From Laspinema palackyanum D2a (GTDB lineage Bacteria > Cyanobacteriota > Cyanobacteriia > Cyanobacteriales > Laspinemataceae), in NCBI GenBank assembly GCA_025370845.1, contig JAMXFF010000025.1, forward strand, positions 1-64,000: a stretch of DNA of 64,000 bases. Reading direction: 5' to 3'. Numbering within the stretch: position 1 is the first letter of the stretch; the number at the start of each line of letters is the position of its first letter. The notes beneath the pieces are model-generated. The model was not told the origin of the DNA. It ran no database searches and worked only from the letters and a program-made list of their open reading frames with translations. This document shows positions 35,700 through 44,649 of this stretch, piece by piece. Position numbers and translations under genes: made by a program.

Positions 35700-36794
35700 A
35701 TGTCCCTCAAAAACATTATTTTCATCGGATTACTTGTCTTTGTCCCCATTTCCATTGCCGGTCATTTTCTCGAATGGGGACCGTTAACCATTTTTTTAAC
35801 CGCTTGTTTGGGAATTATTCCCTTAGCTGCTTGGATGGGAACCGCCACGGAAGAAATTGCGGTGGTTGTCGGCCCAAATATTGGGGGATTGCTGAATGCC
35901 ACCTTTGGCAATGCTACTGAATTAATTATCGCCCTAGTTGCGCTGAATGCTGGACTTATCAATGTCGTCAAAGCCAGTATTTCCGGTTCAATTATTAGTA
36001 ACCTACTCCTCGTCATGGGGTTGTCCATGCTGCTGGGAGGGCTGCGGTACAAAGAACAAGAATTTCAACCGATTGTAGCCCGGTTGAATGCCTCGGCAAT
36101 GACTCTGGCAGTGATTGCCATGTTACTGCCCACAGCAGTAGATTTCACCTCCGCTGGCATCGAAGAAAAGACCATGCAGCAACTCTCAACCTGCGTGGCA
36201 GTCGTCTTAATTCTGGTTTATGTCTTGACTCTGGTGTTTTCCATGAAAACCCATGCCTACCTCTGTGATGTCGGGGAAGCCGAGTTAGAAGGGGAAGAAG
36301 GTGAACCTGTCAAACCGCCCAATGTCTGGTTATGGACGGGGGTGCTATTAGCCTGCACCCTGATGGTAGCTGTCGAATCAGAATTGTTAGTTTCGTGCCT
36401 AGAAGAAGCGACTTCTCTATTGGGATTAACCGCACTCTTTACCGGGGTAATTGTGGTTCCCATTATTGGCAACGCGGCGGAACACGCGACAGCAGTTACC
36501 GTGGCGATGAAGAATAAGATGGACCTCTCTGTATCTGTGGCCCTGGGGTCCAGTTTGCAAATTGCCTTGTTTGTTGCGCCCGTCTTAGTCATTGCCGGTT
36601 ATATCCTGGATAAACCGATGGATTTAAACTTCAACCCCTTTGAACTGGTGGCGGTTGCGGTATCGGTTGTGATTGCCAATTCCGTCAGTTCTGATGGCCG
36701 TTCTGATTGGCTGGAGGGGACTTTGCTCCTGGCGACTTATGTCGTGTTGGGACTAGCATTCTACTTCCATCCGGAGATTGCAGGGATTGGTTAA
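35700..36794 (+). CDS. cax: Calcium/proton exchanger
   Basis: A 364-residue antiporter from the ATG at 35700 (TTG at 35697 directly precedes it). It has about eleven helices in two homologous halves, each with the CaCA alpha-repeat signature: FGNATELIIALVAL in the first and IIGNAAEHATAVTVA in the second, with conserved Glu. An acidic loop (GEAELEGEEGEP) separates the halves. It exports or compartmentalises Ca2+ (or related cations) using the proton gradient. Monocistronic; the region before it includes the tRNA-like sequence. Confidence 0.93.
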   Translation: MSLKNIIFIGLLVFVPISIAGHFLEWGPLTIFLTACLGIIPLAAWMGTATEEIAVVVGPNIGGLLNATFGNATELIIALVALNAGLINVVKASISGSIISNLLLVMGLSMLLGGLRYKEQEFQPIVARLNASAMTLAVIAMLLPTAVDFTSAGIEEKTMQQLSTCVAVVLILVYVLTLVFSMKTHAYLCDVGEAELEGEEGEPVKPPNVWLWTGVLLACTLMVAVESELLVSCLEEATSLLGLTALFTGVIVVPIIGNAAEHATAVTVAMKNKMDLSVSVALGSSLQIALFVAPVLVIAGYILDKPMDLNFNPFELVAVAVSVVIANSVSSDGRSDWLEGTLLLATYVVLGLAFYFHPEIAGIG

Positions 36795-37099
36795 AAATTT
36801 GGCAGTCGGTTAAAAGAGTTCGGTAAAATCAGGGTGAGCATTGCTCCCCTTTTTTTTTGCCTAGATGGGTTTGGGGTTGGCGCGATTGAACCCGTTAAGA
36901 CAGCGATCGCCTGGTTCTATGATTAACAATTGTCAATTTTCAATTTTCAATTGTCAATTGATAGCAATGATGCAGCCAGACTTATACCGCAACACAAGTC
37001 CCGGGAATCCCACCTATACTACAGATAGTAGTCTCCTGAATTTGCTTGCGATCGCCCCAAGTCTTGACCTCACCCGCTCAATCCAGCCCCTAAGCGTGT
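36795..37099. other. Intergenic region with AT-rich repeat
   Basis: These 305 bases carry a CAATTGTCAATTTTCAATT-type repeat near 36926-36960, a self-complementary AT-rich stretch, and a terminator-like T8 run at 36849-36856 after the cax gene. The kinase gene start follows without an obvious ribosome site. Confidence 0.55.
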
Positions 37100-39013
37100 A
37101 TGAGCTATTGCATCAACCCCGCCTGTCCTTCCCCCCACAATTCGGATCACAAACTCTTCTGTCTCGGTTGTGGGATGCAATTGCTGCTGAAGCGACGGTA
37201 TCGCCCGGTGAAAGCCCTCAGTTCTGGGGGCTTTAGCGTCATTTATCAAGTGGATGACCAAGGCTTCCCCAAAGTCCTTAAAGTCCTCAACCTTACCCAA
37301 TTTACCACCCTCCAAGCCCAAAAAAAAGCCGTTTCCCTGTTTGAACGAGAAGCGCGGGTCCTCAGTGAACTCCATCGCCCAGGGATTCCCTCCATGGAAC
37401 CCTCGGCTTATTTTACGATCGCCCCTCCGAACTACAAAACTCCCCTACACTGTCTCGTCATGGAAAAAATCGAGGGAGTGAACCTGGAAGAATGGCTGAA
37501 ACAACAAGACACTCCCCTCGCCCAACCCCTCGCCCTAGAATGGCTCAAACAATTGGTCCTTCTCCTCGAAGAAGTCCATCAGCACCAATTTTTCCATCGG
37601 GATATTAAACCCAGTAATATCATGCGCCAACCTGATGGCAATTTGGCCTTAATTGACTTTGGAACGGTCCTAGAGGTCGCCCATCTGGAACTCTCCCCCC
37701 AAACTATCACCCCTGCCGGAACCGTAATCATTTCCCGAGGATATGCGCCACCGGAACAGGAAAAAGGCCATACGGTGGAACAATCTGACTTTTTTGCCTT
37801 GGGTCGAACTTTTGTCTATTTGCTAACCCGTCAGCATCCCCTGACCTTTTATGAACCCTATACGGACGAATTCCGCTGGCGTAGCAGTGCACCTGGGATT
37901 TCCGATGAGTTTGCCCAATTCCTCGATCGCCTCATGGCACCATTCCCCTCCCAGCGTCCCCGCAATACCGGGGAAATTTTATCCGAACTCGCCCGGTTAG
38001 AGCAGATTCACAACAGCCACCCCGGGGCTCATCCCTTGCCACCCACCCCGAAAATTATTGCTTTCCCTGCACCTTCTGGCGTTACACCCACCCGCCCCGA
38101 TTTTACCCTCGATCGCACCTTGGTCGGACATCAAGATGGGGTCTGGTCTGTGGCCCTTTCTCCTCGGGGTCATATCCTCGTTACTGGCAGTTGGGATAAC
38201 ACAATTAAAGTTTGGAACCTGGCTACCGGGCAGTTATTAAGGACTCTGATGGGTCATCAGGAGGCGGTGTGGTCCGTGGCAGTCACGGCCGATGGTAAAA
38301 CCCTGGCATCCGGCAGTTCCGATCAGCAGATTAAAATCTGGAACCTCCGCACAGGACAATTAATTCACACCCTCACGGGTCATTCTAACTGGGTTGCGGC
38401 AGTGGACCTCTCCCCAAATGGTAAACTGATTGCCTCGGGGAGTTCGGATAAAACCATTAAAGTCTGGTCCCTCAAGAGTGGGGAATTAATCCACACCCTC
38501 CAGGGTCATTGCTATGCGGTGACTTGCATTGCCTTTACTCCCGATGGCAAAACCCTCGTCAGTGGCAGTGGGGACAAAACCCTGAAAATTTGGTCTCTGA
38601 CGACGGGAGAATGCCGAGCGACTTTGACGGGACATCGCGCCTCGGTGACTTGCCTTGCCATTAGTCCCGATGGCAAAACTGGGGTGAGTGGGGATGTCAA
38701 GCAGACCCTTTGTGTCTGGGATTTAGAACGGCGAAGACTGAACTATACCCTCTCGGGTCATTCGGGAACGATTTGGTCCGTGGCGATCGCCCCCGATGGC
38801 GAAACTTTTGTCAGCAGTTCTCGGGATAAAACGGTTAAAATTTGGAACTTACAAACCGGGGAATTATGCGGGACTCTCATGGGTCATCGCAGTGCCGTGA
38901 ATGGGGTGGCGATCGCCCGGAGTGGGAAAGTTCTCGTCAGTGGGAGTCATGACCAAACCATCAAAATTTGGCGACTGGCCCATCAACCCTCAAACCTGGC
39001 GATCGGTTCCTGA
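37100..39013 (+). CDS. Ser/Thr protein kinase with WD40 repeats
   Basis: A 637-residue protein. Residues 4-24 contain a small Cys4 ribbon (CINPAC...CLGCG). Residues about 33-300 are a Hanks-type kinase with an altered Gly loop (LSSGGFSVIYQ), Lys in KVLKVLNL, catalytic HRDIKPSN (H166-D168) and DFG (IDFGTV). Residues about 335-630 comprise seven WD40 repeats (LVGHQDGVWSVALSP...NTIKVWNL), making one propeller. This kinase-WD40 fusion is common in filamentous cyanobacteria. There is no membrane segment, so a cytoplasmic regulator with a scaffold domain is likely. The substrate is unknown. Confidence 0.95.
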   Translation: MSYCINPACPSPHNSDHKLFCLGCGMQLLLKRRYRPVKALSSGGFSVIYQVDDQGFPKVLKVLNLTQFTTLQAQKKAVSLFEREARVLSELHRPGIPSMEPSAYFTIAPPNYKTPLHCLVMEKIEGVNLEEWLKQQDTPLAQPLALEWLKQLVLLLEEVHQHQFFHRDIKPSNIMRQPDGNLALIDFGTVLEVAHLELSPQTITPAGTVIISRGYAPPEQEKGHTVEQSDFFALGRTFVYLLTRQHPLTFYEPYTDEFRWRSSAPGISDEFAQFLDRLMAPFPSQRPRNTGEILSELARLEQIHNSHPGAHPLPPTPKIIAFPAPSGVTPTRPDFTLDRTLVGHQDGVWSVALSPRGHILVTGSWDNTIKVWNLATGQLLRTLMGHQEAVWSVAVTADGKTLASGSSDQQIKIWNLRTGQLIHTLTGHSNWVAAVDLSPNGKLIASGSSDKTIKVWSLKSGELIHTLQGHCYAVTCIAFTPDGKTLVSGSGDKTLKIWSLTTGECRATLTGHRASVTCLAISPDGKTGVSGDVKQTLCVWDLERRRLNYTLSGHSGTIWSVAIAPDGETFVSSSRDKTVKIWNLQTGELCGTLMGHRSAVNGVAIARSGKVLVSGSHDQTIKIWRLAHQPSNLAIGS

Positions 39014-39317
39014 CTTGCGCTGAAACACTTTTCTGTGATTGCTAACTGCCCTAAAAATTAGCCCATTTCTGTTCCATTCCCCGATTAAATCTTGCGCTAC
39101 ATGGGCAACTCGGATAAACAGCTATTTCTTTTTAGGGAGTCTGATTAACCCCTTTAGATAGAGGTCACCTTTGCCCTAATCAAGATAAATTAGAGAAACA
39201 TTGATAACTGTAATCATAAATCGACCCATCAATTCAGCCTATATTCGGAACCGAATAATCTCAGCCTAGAATCTTAACAGACAACTAAACACCCATCCCA
39301 GCCGAAGAGGTCCAATT
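39014..39317. other. Intergenic region before DUF760
   Basis: 304 bases without a gene. The end contains GAAGAGGTCCAATT before the DUF760 start. Confidence 0.5.
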
Positions 39318-39659
39318 ATGAATCCTGAATCCAATCGCCCGCCGGAATTTCTCTCAGAAGAGGGAGACAATAATTTACTGTGGGACTACTTACAATCCTT
39401 GAGTCCGGAAGCCGTTTCCCAACTCTCTCGGCCGAGTTCCTCGGATGTGTTTCAAGTCATGGAACGCAACATCATCGGCTTGTTAGGAAATCTTCCCCCG
39501 GAACACTTTGGCGTGACGATTACCACCAGTCGCGAACATCTCGGACGAATTTTAGCCTCAGCGATGATTAGTGGCTATTTTCTCCGCAATGCCGAACAAC
39601 GCATGGCTTTTGAAAACTCCTTACAATTTACCGAAGCTCATCCTAAAATTCATGAGTAA
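39318..39659 (+). CDS. DUF760-family protein
   Basis: A 113-residue, mostly helical, soluble protein with the segment LWDYLQSLSPEAVSQLSRPSSSDVFQVMERNIIGLLGNLP, which matches the DUF760 family shared by cyanobacteria and plastids. Function unknown; plant relatives are plastid proteins. AGAGG precedes the ATG. It lies 20 bp before mutY and is probably co-transcribed with it. Confidence 0.8.
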   Translation: MNPESNRPPEFLSEEGDNNLLWDYLQSLSPEAVSQLSRPSSSDVFQVMERNIIGLLGNLPPEHFGVTITTSREHLGRILASAMISGYFLRNAEQRMAFENSLQFTEAHPKIHE

Positions 39660-39679
39660 ATCGAGTATTAAGTCGTAGG

Positions 39680-40837
39680 GTGGAGTTGAAAAAATTACAT
39701 CAAAACCAGAGTGTCACTCGAACTTCGGCAGGCTCATCCCAGAGTTTGCCGAATTTTGCTATCTTACACCTGCGGGACTCTCTGCTGAGTTGGTATGCCC
39801 AAGAAGGACGAGATTTACCTTGGCGTCACCACCGGGATCCCTATCCAATTTGGATCTCGGAAATTATGTTACAGCAGACCCAAGTTAAAACGGTTATCCC
39901 CTATTATCATCGCTGGTTGGAGCGCTTTCCAACGGTCGCCGGTTTGGCAGAATCTAGTCAGCAGGATGTGCTCAAATTGTGGCAAGGGTTGGGATATTAT
40001 GCTCGTGCACGCAATTTACACGCCGGTGCTCAGGCGATCGTTCAGGACTATGGAGGCAGATTTCCCAGGACCCTAGAAGCGGCGCTGGCGTTACCGGGAA
40101 TTGGTCGAACTACCGCAGGAGGAATCCTCAGTGCGGCGTTTAATTTACCCCTGCCGATTCTTGATGGGAATGTGAAGCGGATTTTCGCTAGACTCATAGG
40201 ATTGCAGGTGCCACCGGCAAAGGCGATGAAGCTGTTATGGCAATGTTCAGAAGTCTTGCTAGATCCTGAAAATCCTCGGGATTTTAATCAGGCTTTGATG
40301 GATTTGGGGGCGACTCTATGCACTCCCAAGGCTCCTGAGTGCAATCGCTGTCCTTGGATGGCTCACTGTCAGGCTTATCATTTACATATTCAGGCTGATT
40401 TACCCATGCGTGAAACCTCTAGTCCCCTCCCCCATAAACAAATTGGTGTAGCCGTGATTTGGAATGATCGAGGGGAGATTTTGATTGATCGGCGACGGCA
40501 GGACGGACTCCTCGGGGGGTTATGGGAATTTCCGGGAGGGAAAATTGAACCCGGAGAAACGGTGTCTGATTGTATTCACCGAGAAATTCGGGAGGAGTTG
40601 GCGATCGCGGTGGAAGTAGGTGCACAACTGATTACGCTAGAACACGCTTATACCCATTTTCGGGTGACTTTAACGGTTCATCATTGTCGTCATGTTGCCG
40701 GGGAACCACAACCTTTGGAATCCGATGAAGTGCGCTGGGTGCGATTAGATGAAATCGACCAGTTTCCGTTTCCTAAAGCGAATGTCAAGATTATTGAGGC
40801 GCTCCGTCAGTCCCCCAATTCTTCATTTCAGCCGTAG
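39680..40837 (+). CDS. mutY: A/G-specific adenine glycosylase (MutY) with NUDIX domain
   Basis: A 385-residue protein, with GTG at 39680 as the first start in the frame; a later start inside the poorly conserved first 25 residues is possible. In order: a HhH-GPD glycosylase domain with IMLQQTQVK, the helix-hairpin-helix LPGIGRTTAGGI and catalytic Asp in ILDGNVKR; the Fe-S cluster Cys (CTPKAPECNRCPWMAHC); and a NUDIX domain with box GGKIEPGETVSDCIHREIREEL. It removes adenine mispaired with 8-oxoguanine. The NUDIX part helps recognise the lesion or may hydrolyse oxidised nucleotides. Confidence 0.95.
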   Translation: MELKKLHQNQSVTRTSAGSSQSLPNFAILHLRDSLLSWYAQEGRDLPWRHHRDPYPIWISEIMLQQTQVKTVIPYYHRWLERFPTVAGLAESSQQDVLKLWQGLGYYARARNLHAGAQAIVQDYGGRFPRTLEAALALPGIGRTTAGGILSAAFNLPLPILDGNVKRIFARLIGLQVPPAKAMKLLWQCSEVLLDPENPRDFNQALMDLGATLCTPKAPECNRCPWMAHCQAYHLHIQADLPMRETSSPLPHKQIGVAVIWNDRGEILIDRRRQDGLLGGLWEFPGGKIEPGETVSDCIHREIREELAIAVEVGAQLITLEHAYTHFRVTLTVHHCRHVAGEPQPLESDEVRWVRLDEIDQFPFPKANVKIIEALRQSPNSSFQP

Positions 40838-40974
40838 CCAGAACCCAAATCAGCTAAGGCATTAAGTTAGGGTTTTAGGGTAGAGATGCACCCAATGGGT
40901 GCGTCTCTCCGGTGGAATGTTCGGGGTTGAATTGAGGGAGTTAGCACATTCACCATTGCGGGGGAAAAGGGTGG

Positions 40975-42987
40975 TTAATTTTCGAGTTTAGACCGTTTTT
41001 CCATATATTCTAAAGTGTTGAGCAAGCGAATTGCTGAGTCGTAGGATTCGTGGGTTAGTTCTCGGAGTTCTTGGGGAGAGTCTACGACATCATCTACGAT
41101 TAATCGCAAAAATCCAATCATGGGATTGAGGCGAGTCCGAATTTCGTAGGAGGTGTTGATTAAGGTTTCGCTGCGCGCTTTTTTCACCAAGTCTTGGGTG
41201 TCTAGGGAGAACTGCATGGAGTAGAGTTTGGCATAATATCCGCCTTTACTTAAGAGTTCTTCATGGGTTCCGGTTTCGACGACTTGGCCTTTGTCTAATA
41301 CGGCAATTTTATCGGCATTTTTGACCGTGGACAAACGGTGAGCAATTACCAGGGTAGTGCGATCGCGACTGAGGCGTTCGATCGCCTGTTGGACGAGATG
41401 TTCGGAAACGGTATCCAGGGCGCTGGTGGCTTCGTCTAGGATTAAGATATCGGGATTATGAAGTAAGGCACGGGCGATCGCAATCCGTTGTCGTTGTCCT
41501 CCCGAGAGCAGAATTCCGCGATCGCCTAGGGGGGTCTCAATTCCTTCCGGGAGGTTCATAATGAATTCGTAGGCATTCGCCAGTTTTGCCGCTTCTATCA
41601 CCTCTTCATCCGTGGCATCGGGACGTCCATAGGCGATATTATTTCGCACCGAATCGTTGAATAAAAAGGTATCCTGACTGACGATGCCCATTGATTTTCG
41701 CAGCGATCGGACATCAAACTCGCGCAAGTCTTTCCCATCAATGGTGATCCGTCCCTCTGTGGTATCGTAAAATCTCGGGAGCAAATCCGCTAAGGTCGAT
41801 TTTCCCGCCCCGGACCCCCCAACCAAGGCCAAGGTTGCCCCTTTGGGTAACCATAAATCCACATCTTTGAGTACCAGATCTTTATGTCCAGGATAGGAAA
41901 AAGATAGGTTTTCAAAGTGAATTCCCTCTTGTAATTTTTGGTAGGGTTCGGTCCCATCCTTCATTAAGGGTTTATCATCTAACCGCAAAAATTCACTGAC
42001 AATTATGGTGCTAGGAATTACATTAGCAAATTCACTCCTGCTATTATTTAATTGCCCAATCATGGGTACCACTCTTGACAGAACAAACAAATAGGTTAGT
42101 AAGACGGTTGATAGGGTATCTATCTGATTAGCAAATATCACTCTACCCGCGAAAATAATAGCCAAAATCACCAACAAACCACTCAGCTCATTCATCGGTC
42201 CAATAATTGAGTAGTTCACTTGGGATTGCATGTCGGCGTTTTCTCGGGCCTCAATTAGTTTTTGAATTTTTTCATACTCGGGTTTTTCTTGTCCAGTAGA
42301 TTTGACCAGACGAATTCCATTTAATACTTCAATTAATGCCCCACTATAGGCCCGGGATTTTTCTGACAGAATCCTCCCATAATCCTTAGAACGGCGGATG
42401 ACAAACTGAGAAAGGAATGGGACGAGCATTAACAAAAGAGTAGAGACAATGGTGAGCTGCCAAGAAATTAAAATCAGAATCCCCAGAAAGATTAAAACCG
42501 TCATCGCGTTGGTCAGAGTCCGAATCCCAATCTTAATCGCGCTCGAACATCGCCCAACCTCTTGGTTTACATAATTAAGAATATCCCCCAATTTGGTCTT
42601 AGAATAGTAGTCAATATCTATATCCAGCAGTAATTTTATGGCATTCAAACGCAAATCTCTGACCAGCAATCGGGATAAATGAGCCGATGCCAATTGATTT
42701 GAAACTAAAGCTAAATTTTTCAAGATGATCAGCAATAAAATCACTGCCATCATCACCCCTATTTGATATTTTGGATCAACGTTATCTATGAGGCCAAGGG
42801 CTCTGCCAACAATCGGTGGGCCTTTTTGAAACTCGACTTCCTGCCCCAAAAAGGCTAAGACCACGGGAATGAGCAGGGTCATGCTAACTCCATTGAACAA
42901 AGCTCCTGACCACCCCAGAAAAATAGTCAGGGCAATCCACCAGGGCTGTTTTTTAGCATATTGGAGAAGAAATTGAGTGGGAGACAT
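40975..42987 (-). CDS. ABC exporter with C-terminal degenerate HisKA-like domain
   Basis: A 670-residue half-transporter. Residues 1-320 are the six-helix exporter membrane domain, 345-585 the ATPase with Walker A GGSGAGKST, signature LSGGQRQRIAIARALL and H-loop IAHRLST. Cyanobacterial relatives (HepA/MsbA-like) export polysaccharide or lipid components. Unusually, residues about 605-670 match a histidine-kinase dimerisation domain: INTSYEIRTRLNPMIGF replaces the usual SHELRTPLN box. The acceptor His is Tyr 614 and the Pro is Arg, so phosphorylation is unlikely. AGGAAA precedes the ATG. It lies at the edge of the sugar-transferase region. Confidence 0.92.
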   Translation of the reverse strand: MSPTQFLLQYAKKQPWWIALTIFLGWSGALFNGVSMTLLIPVVLAFLGQEVEFQKGPPIVGRALGLIDNVDPKYQIGVMMAVILLLIILKNLALVSNQLASAHLSRLLVRDLRLNAIKLLLDIDIDYYSKTKLGDILNYVNQEVGRCSSAIKIGIRTLTNAMTVLIFLGILILISWQLTIVSTLLLMLVPFLSQFVIRRSKDYGRILSEKSRAYSGALIEVLNGIRLVKSTGQEKPEYEKIQKLIEARENADMQSQVNYSIIGPMNELSGLLVILAIIFAGRVIFANQIDTLSTVLLTYLFVLSRVVPMIGQLNNSRSEFANVIPSTIIVSEFLRLDDKPLMKDGTEPYQKLQEGIHFENLSFSYPGHKDLVLKDVDLWLPKGATLALVGGSGAGKSTLADLLPRFYDTTEGRITIDGKDLREFDVRSLRKSMGIVSQDTFLFNDSVRNNIAYGRPDATDEEVIEAAKLANAYEFIMNLPEGIETPLGDRGILLSGGQRQRIAIARALLHNPDILILDEATSALDTVSEHLVQQAIERLSRDRTTLVIAHRLSTVKNADKIAVLDKGQVVETGTHEELLSKGGYYAKLYSMQFSLDTQDLVKKARSETLINTSYEIRTRLNPMIGFLRLIVDDVVDSPQELRELTHESYDSAIRLLNTLEYMEKRSKLEN

Positions 42988-43718
42988 TGTGTATTTCCTG
43001 TCTGGGTAGCTGGCACGTAAACTGATTTAATCGACGGAGTGGCTGAAGTGAAACGATTTTCTATAATAGATTACCAAATTATTGATTGGGTTGACTGAGC
43101 GCGCTGTCAGTTTCCAGACTTTTAGTTAGACTCAGAACGAAAATTCAGCCGAATCATAATATTCTCTCTATCGCGCGTACCCCTTTAATCGTTCAATGGA
43201 CATCATCAACGCACATCATGGCTGAAAGCGAGAAACAGACCAATCCGGTGAACGGTGCATCTTAAATTTGAGTGAGTGGACGAACTATAGCTCCCTCAAA
43301 AGATCCGATGGCTGTCAGGGGTGCTGGGGTGTTGACCCAGAAAACCCGCCTACTAGGAGTGAATAGAACCTGTCCCTGAGATGGCGATCGCCCTTCCAAT
43401 GATTGACGCTCCTGGATCCCGACTCCCATGAGGCGGTGCAGCCCCAGAAAATCTATTGGCTATGATTTTACTATAACCTCCGCAGCGCCAACTCAGTTAG
43501 GCCACTTTCCGGCTACAATCGCCCGTTGCACAAAAGAGTAACCGCCAAGTGACTTGGAGGCGATCGGGTTGGAGAGTGTTCTCTATGCTTTGCCTACCCC
43601 TCCTCGATTCTGTCCTTGACAGTTTATTAAGATCAAGCCGGTTTAACGTGAGGCTGATTATCAATAACATCTGACTTGCGGATTGGGCTCAAAGCCCTGA
43701 CTCCTGAGTAGATAGCAA
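42988..43718. other. Long intergenic region
   Basis: These 731 bases show no gene I can support. HIP1 sites and a short GCCAAGTGACTTGGAGG inverted repeat near 43543 were seen. Nothing else stands out. Confidence 0.4.
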
Positions 43719-43952
43719 TTAGCAAGTTAAACCGGCAAATTTCCGCTTATAGGTAACTCGGGTATCGAAAGAGCTATGAGAGCAAGCAAGCCAAGAACCG
43801 GGGTTTCCAAACTTCATTGGGAAATTATTTGTGGAGTGTGGAGATAATATCAAAACTACCGATTTTTCCTGTTTACTGTACCAAGGCCCTAAAGTCAAAT
43901 AATGAACTTTTACATCGGCTCCCCAATCATTACCGTAAATCTTTACAATCAT
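43719..43952 (-). CDS. Small hypothetical protein, 77 aa
   Basis: A 77-codon ORF whose ATG (43952) has AAAAGGA 7 bases upstream, followed by a strongly AT-rich leader. The product begins MIVKIYGNDWGADVKVHYL and has several Cys and aromatic residues but no membrane helix or signal peptide. I do not recognise it. It may be a real small gene, or the remnant of a longer one. It stands alone in a gene-poor gap. Confidence 0.35.
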   Translation of the reverse strand: MIVKIYGNDWGADVKVHYLTLGPWYSKQEKSVVLILSPHSTNNFPMKFGNPGSWLACSHSSFDTRVTYKRKFAGLTC

Positions 43953-44091
43953 ATTCAGTCCTTTTCTCTTTTTAATAAATGTATTTTAAATAAAAATACT
44001 CTTCTAAGATAATTACTTTATCAGTAAAAAAAAATGTAATTTTTGTGTTTTGGAATTGCCAGTAAACAGGGGGTCCCTAGCTGTTTTATTA

Positions 44092-44202
44092 TATAGAGCA
44101 GTCCTAAATCAGTTGGAGAAGACGATGGCGGCCCCCAACCGTTGGCGGCCCAGAACGGGAGAGGGGAGAAGAAAATGTTATAAATCATTTAGGACTGCTA
44201 TA
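44092..44202. repeat. MITE-like element family 3, copy 2
   Basis: Ends TATAGAGCAGTCCTAAATCAG and AAATCATTTAGGACTGCTATA form inverted repeats around a 111-bp element. Its inner stretch is the reverse orientation of the copy at 25775-25877. Confidence 0.72.
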
Positions 44203-44362
44203 TTCCTACAATCCCCTCCGATTCTCTCGGAAAACCCTGTTGCCTAGAGTATTGTAGCTAATCTTTAAGAAGTCATAAATCTCCTTGACAGGAATGCCTT
44301 GATACAGTTAAATTGAAAGTTAAGCTTTTTAGAAAACCTGATGGAGCGGCTGGGTACATCCT

Positions 44363-44411
44363 CTCACCGTCAGTCCCTCTCCCAAATTATGGGAGAGGGA
44401 CTGACGGTGAG
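44363..44411. repeat. Perfect 21-bp inverted repeat
   Basis: Arms starting CTCACCGTCAGTCCCTCTC (44363-44383) and ending ACTGACGGTGAG (44391-44411) pair perfectly around AAATTAT. It lies in the 697-bp gap before the glycosyltransferase. Similar GGGAGAGGG words occur in family-3 MITEs, so a common origin is possible. Confidence 0.85.
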
Positions 44412-44649
44412 GGCTTTTCCCAAAAAAGGATAAGGGGCGGGGGAATGAGGGCGGACTGTCCACACTCTGATGGTCCCGAGCCGCTTTGGTGATAAATTGG
44501 TCCCTAGAGCTTGACAGAAATCTCATAAATTTCCCGGATGAATATCATTTTTTATTCTTAATCTATTTAAAATTTATCGGGTTTAACATATTTCCCTAAA
44601 TTTATGGACTTAATTATTTACCCCTATTTAGCCACCCATTGAGAACCCC

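Noticed and set aside
36865..37236. 123-codon frame overlapping the kinase start
   Set aside because: Out of frame with the kinase, repetitive low-complexity start, no homology seen.
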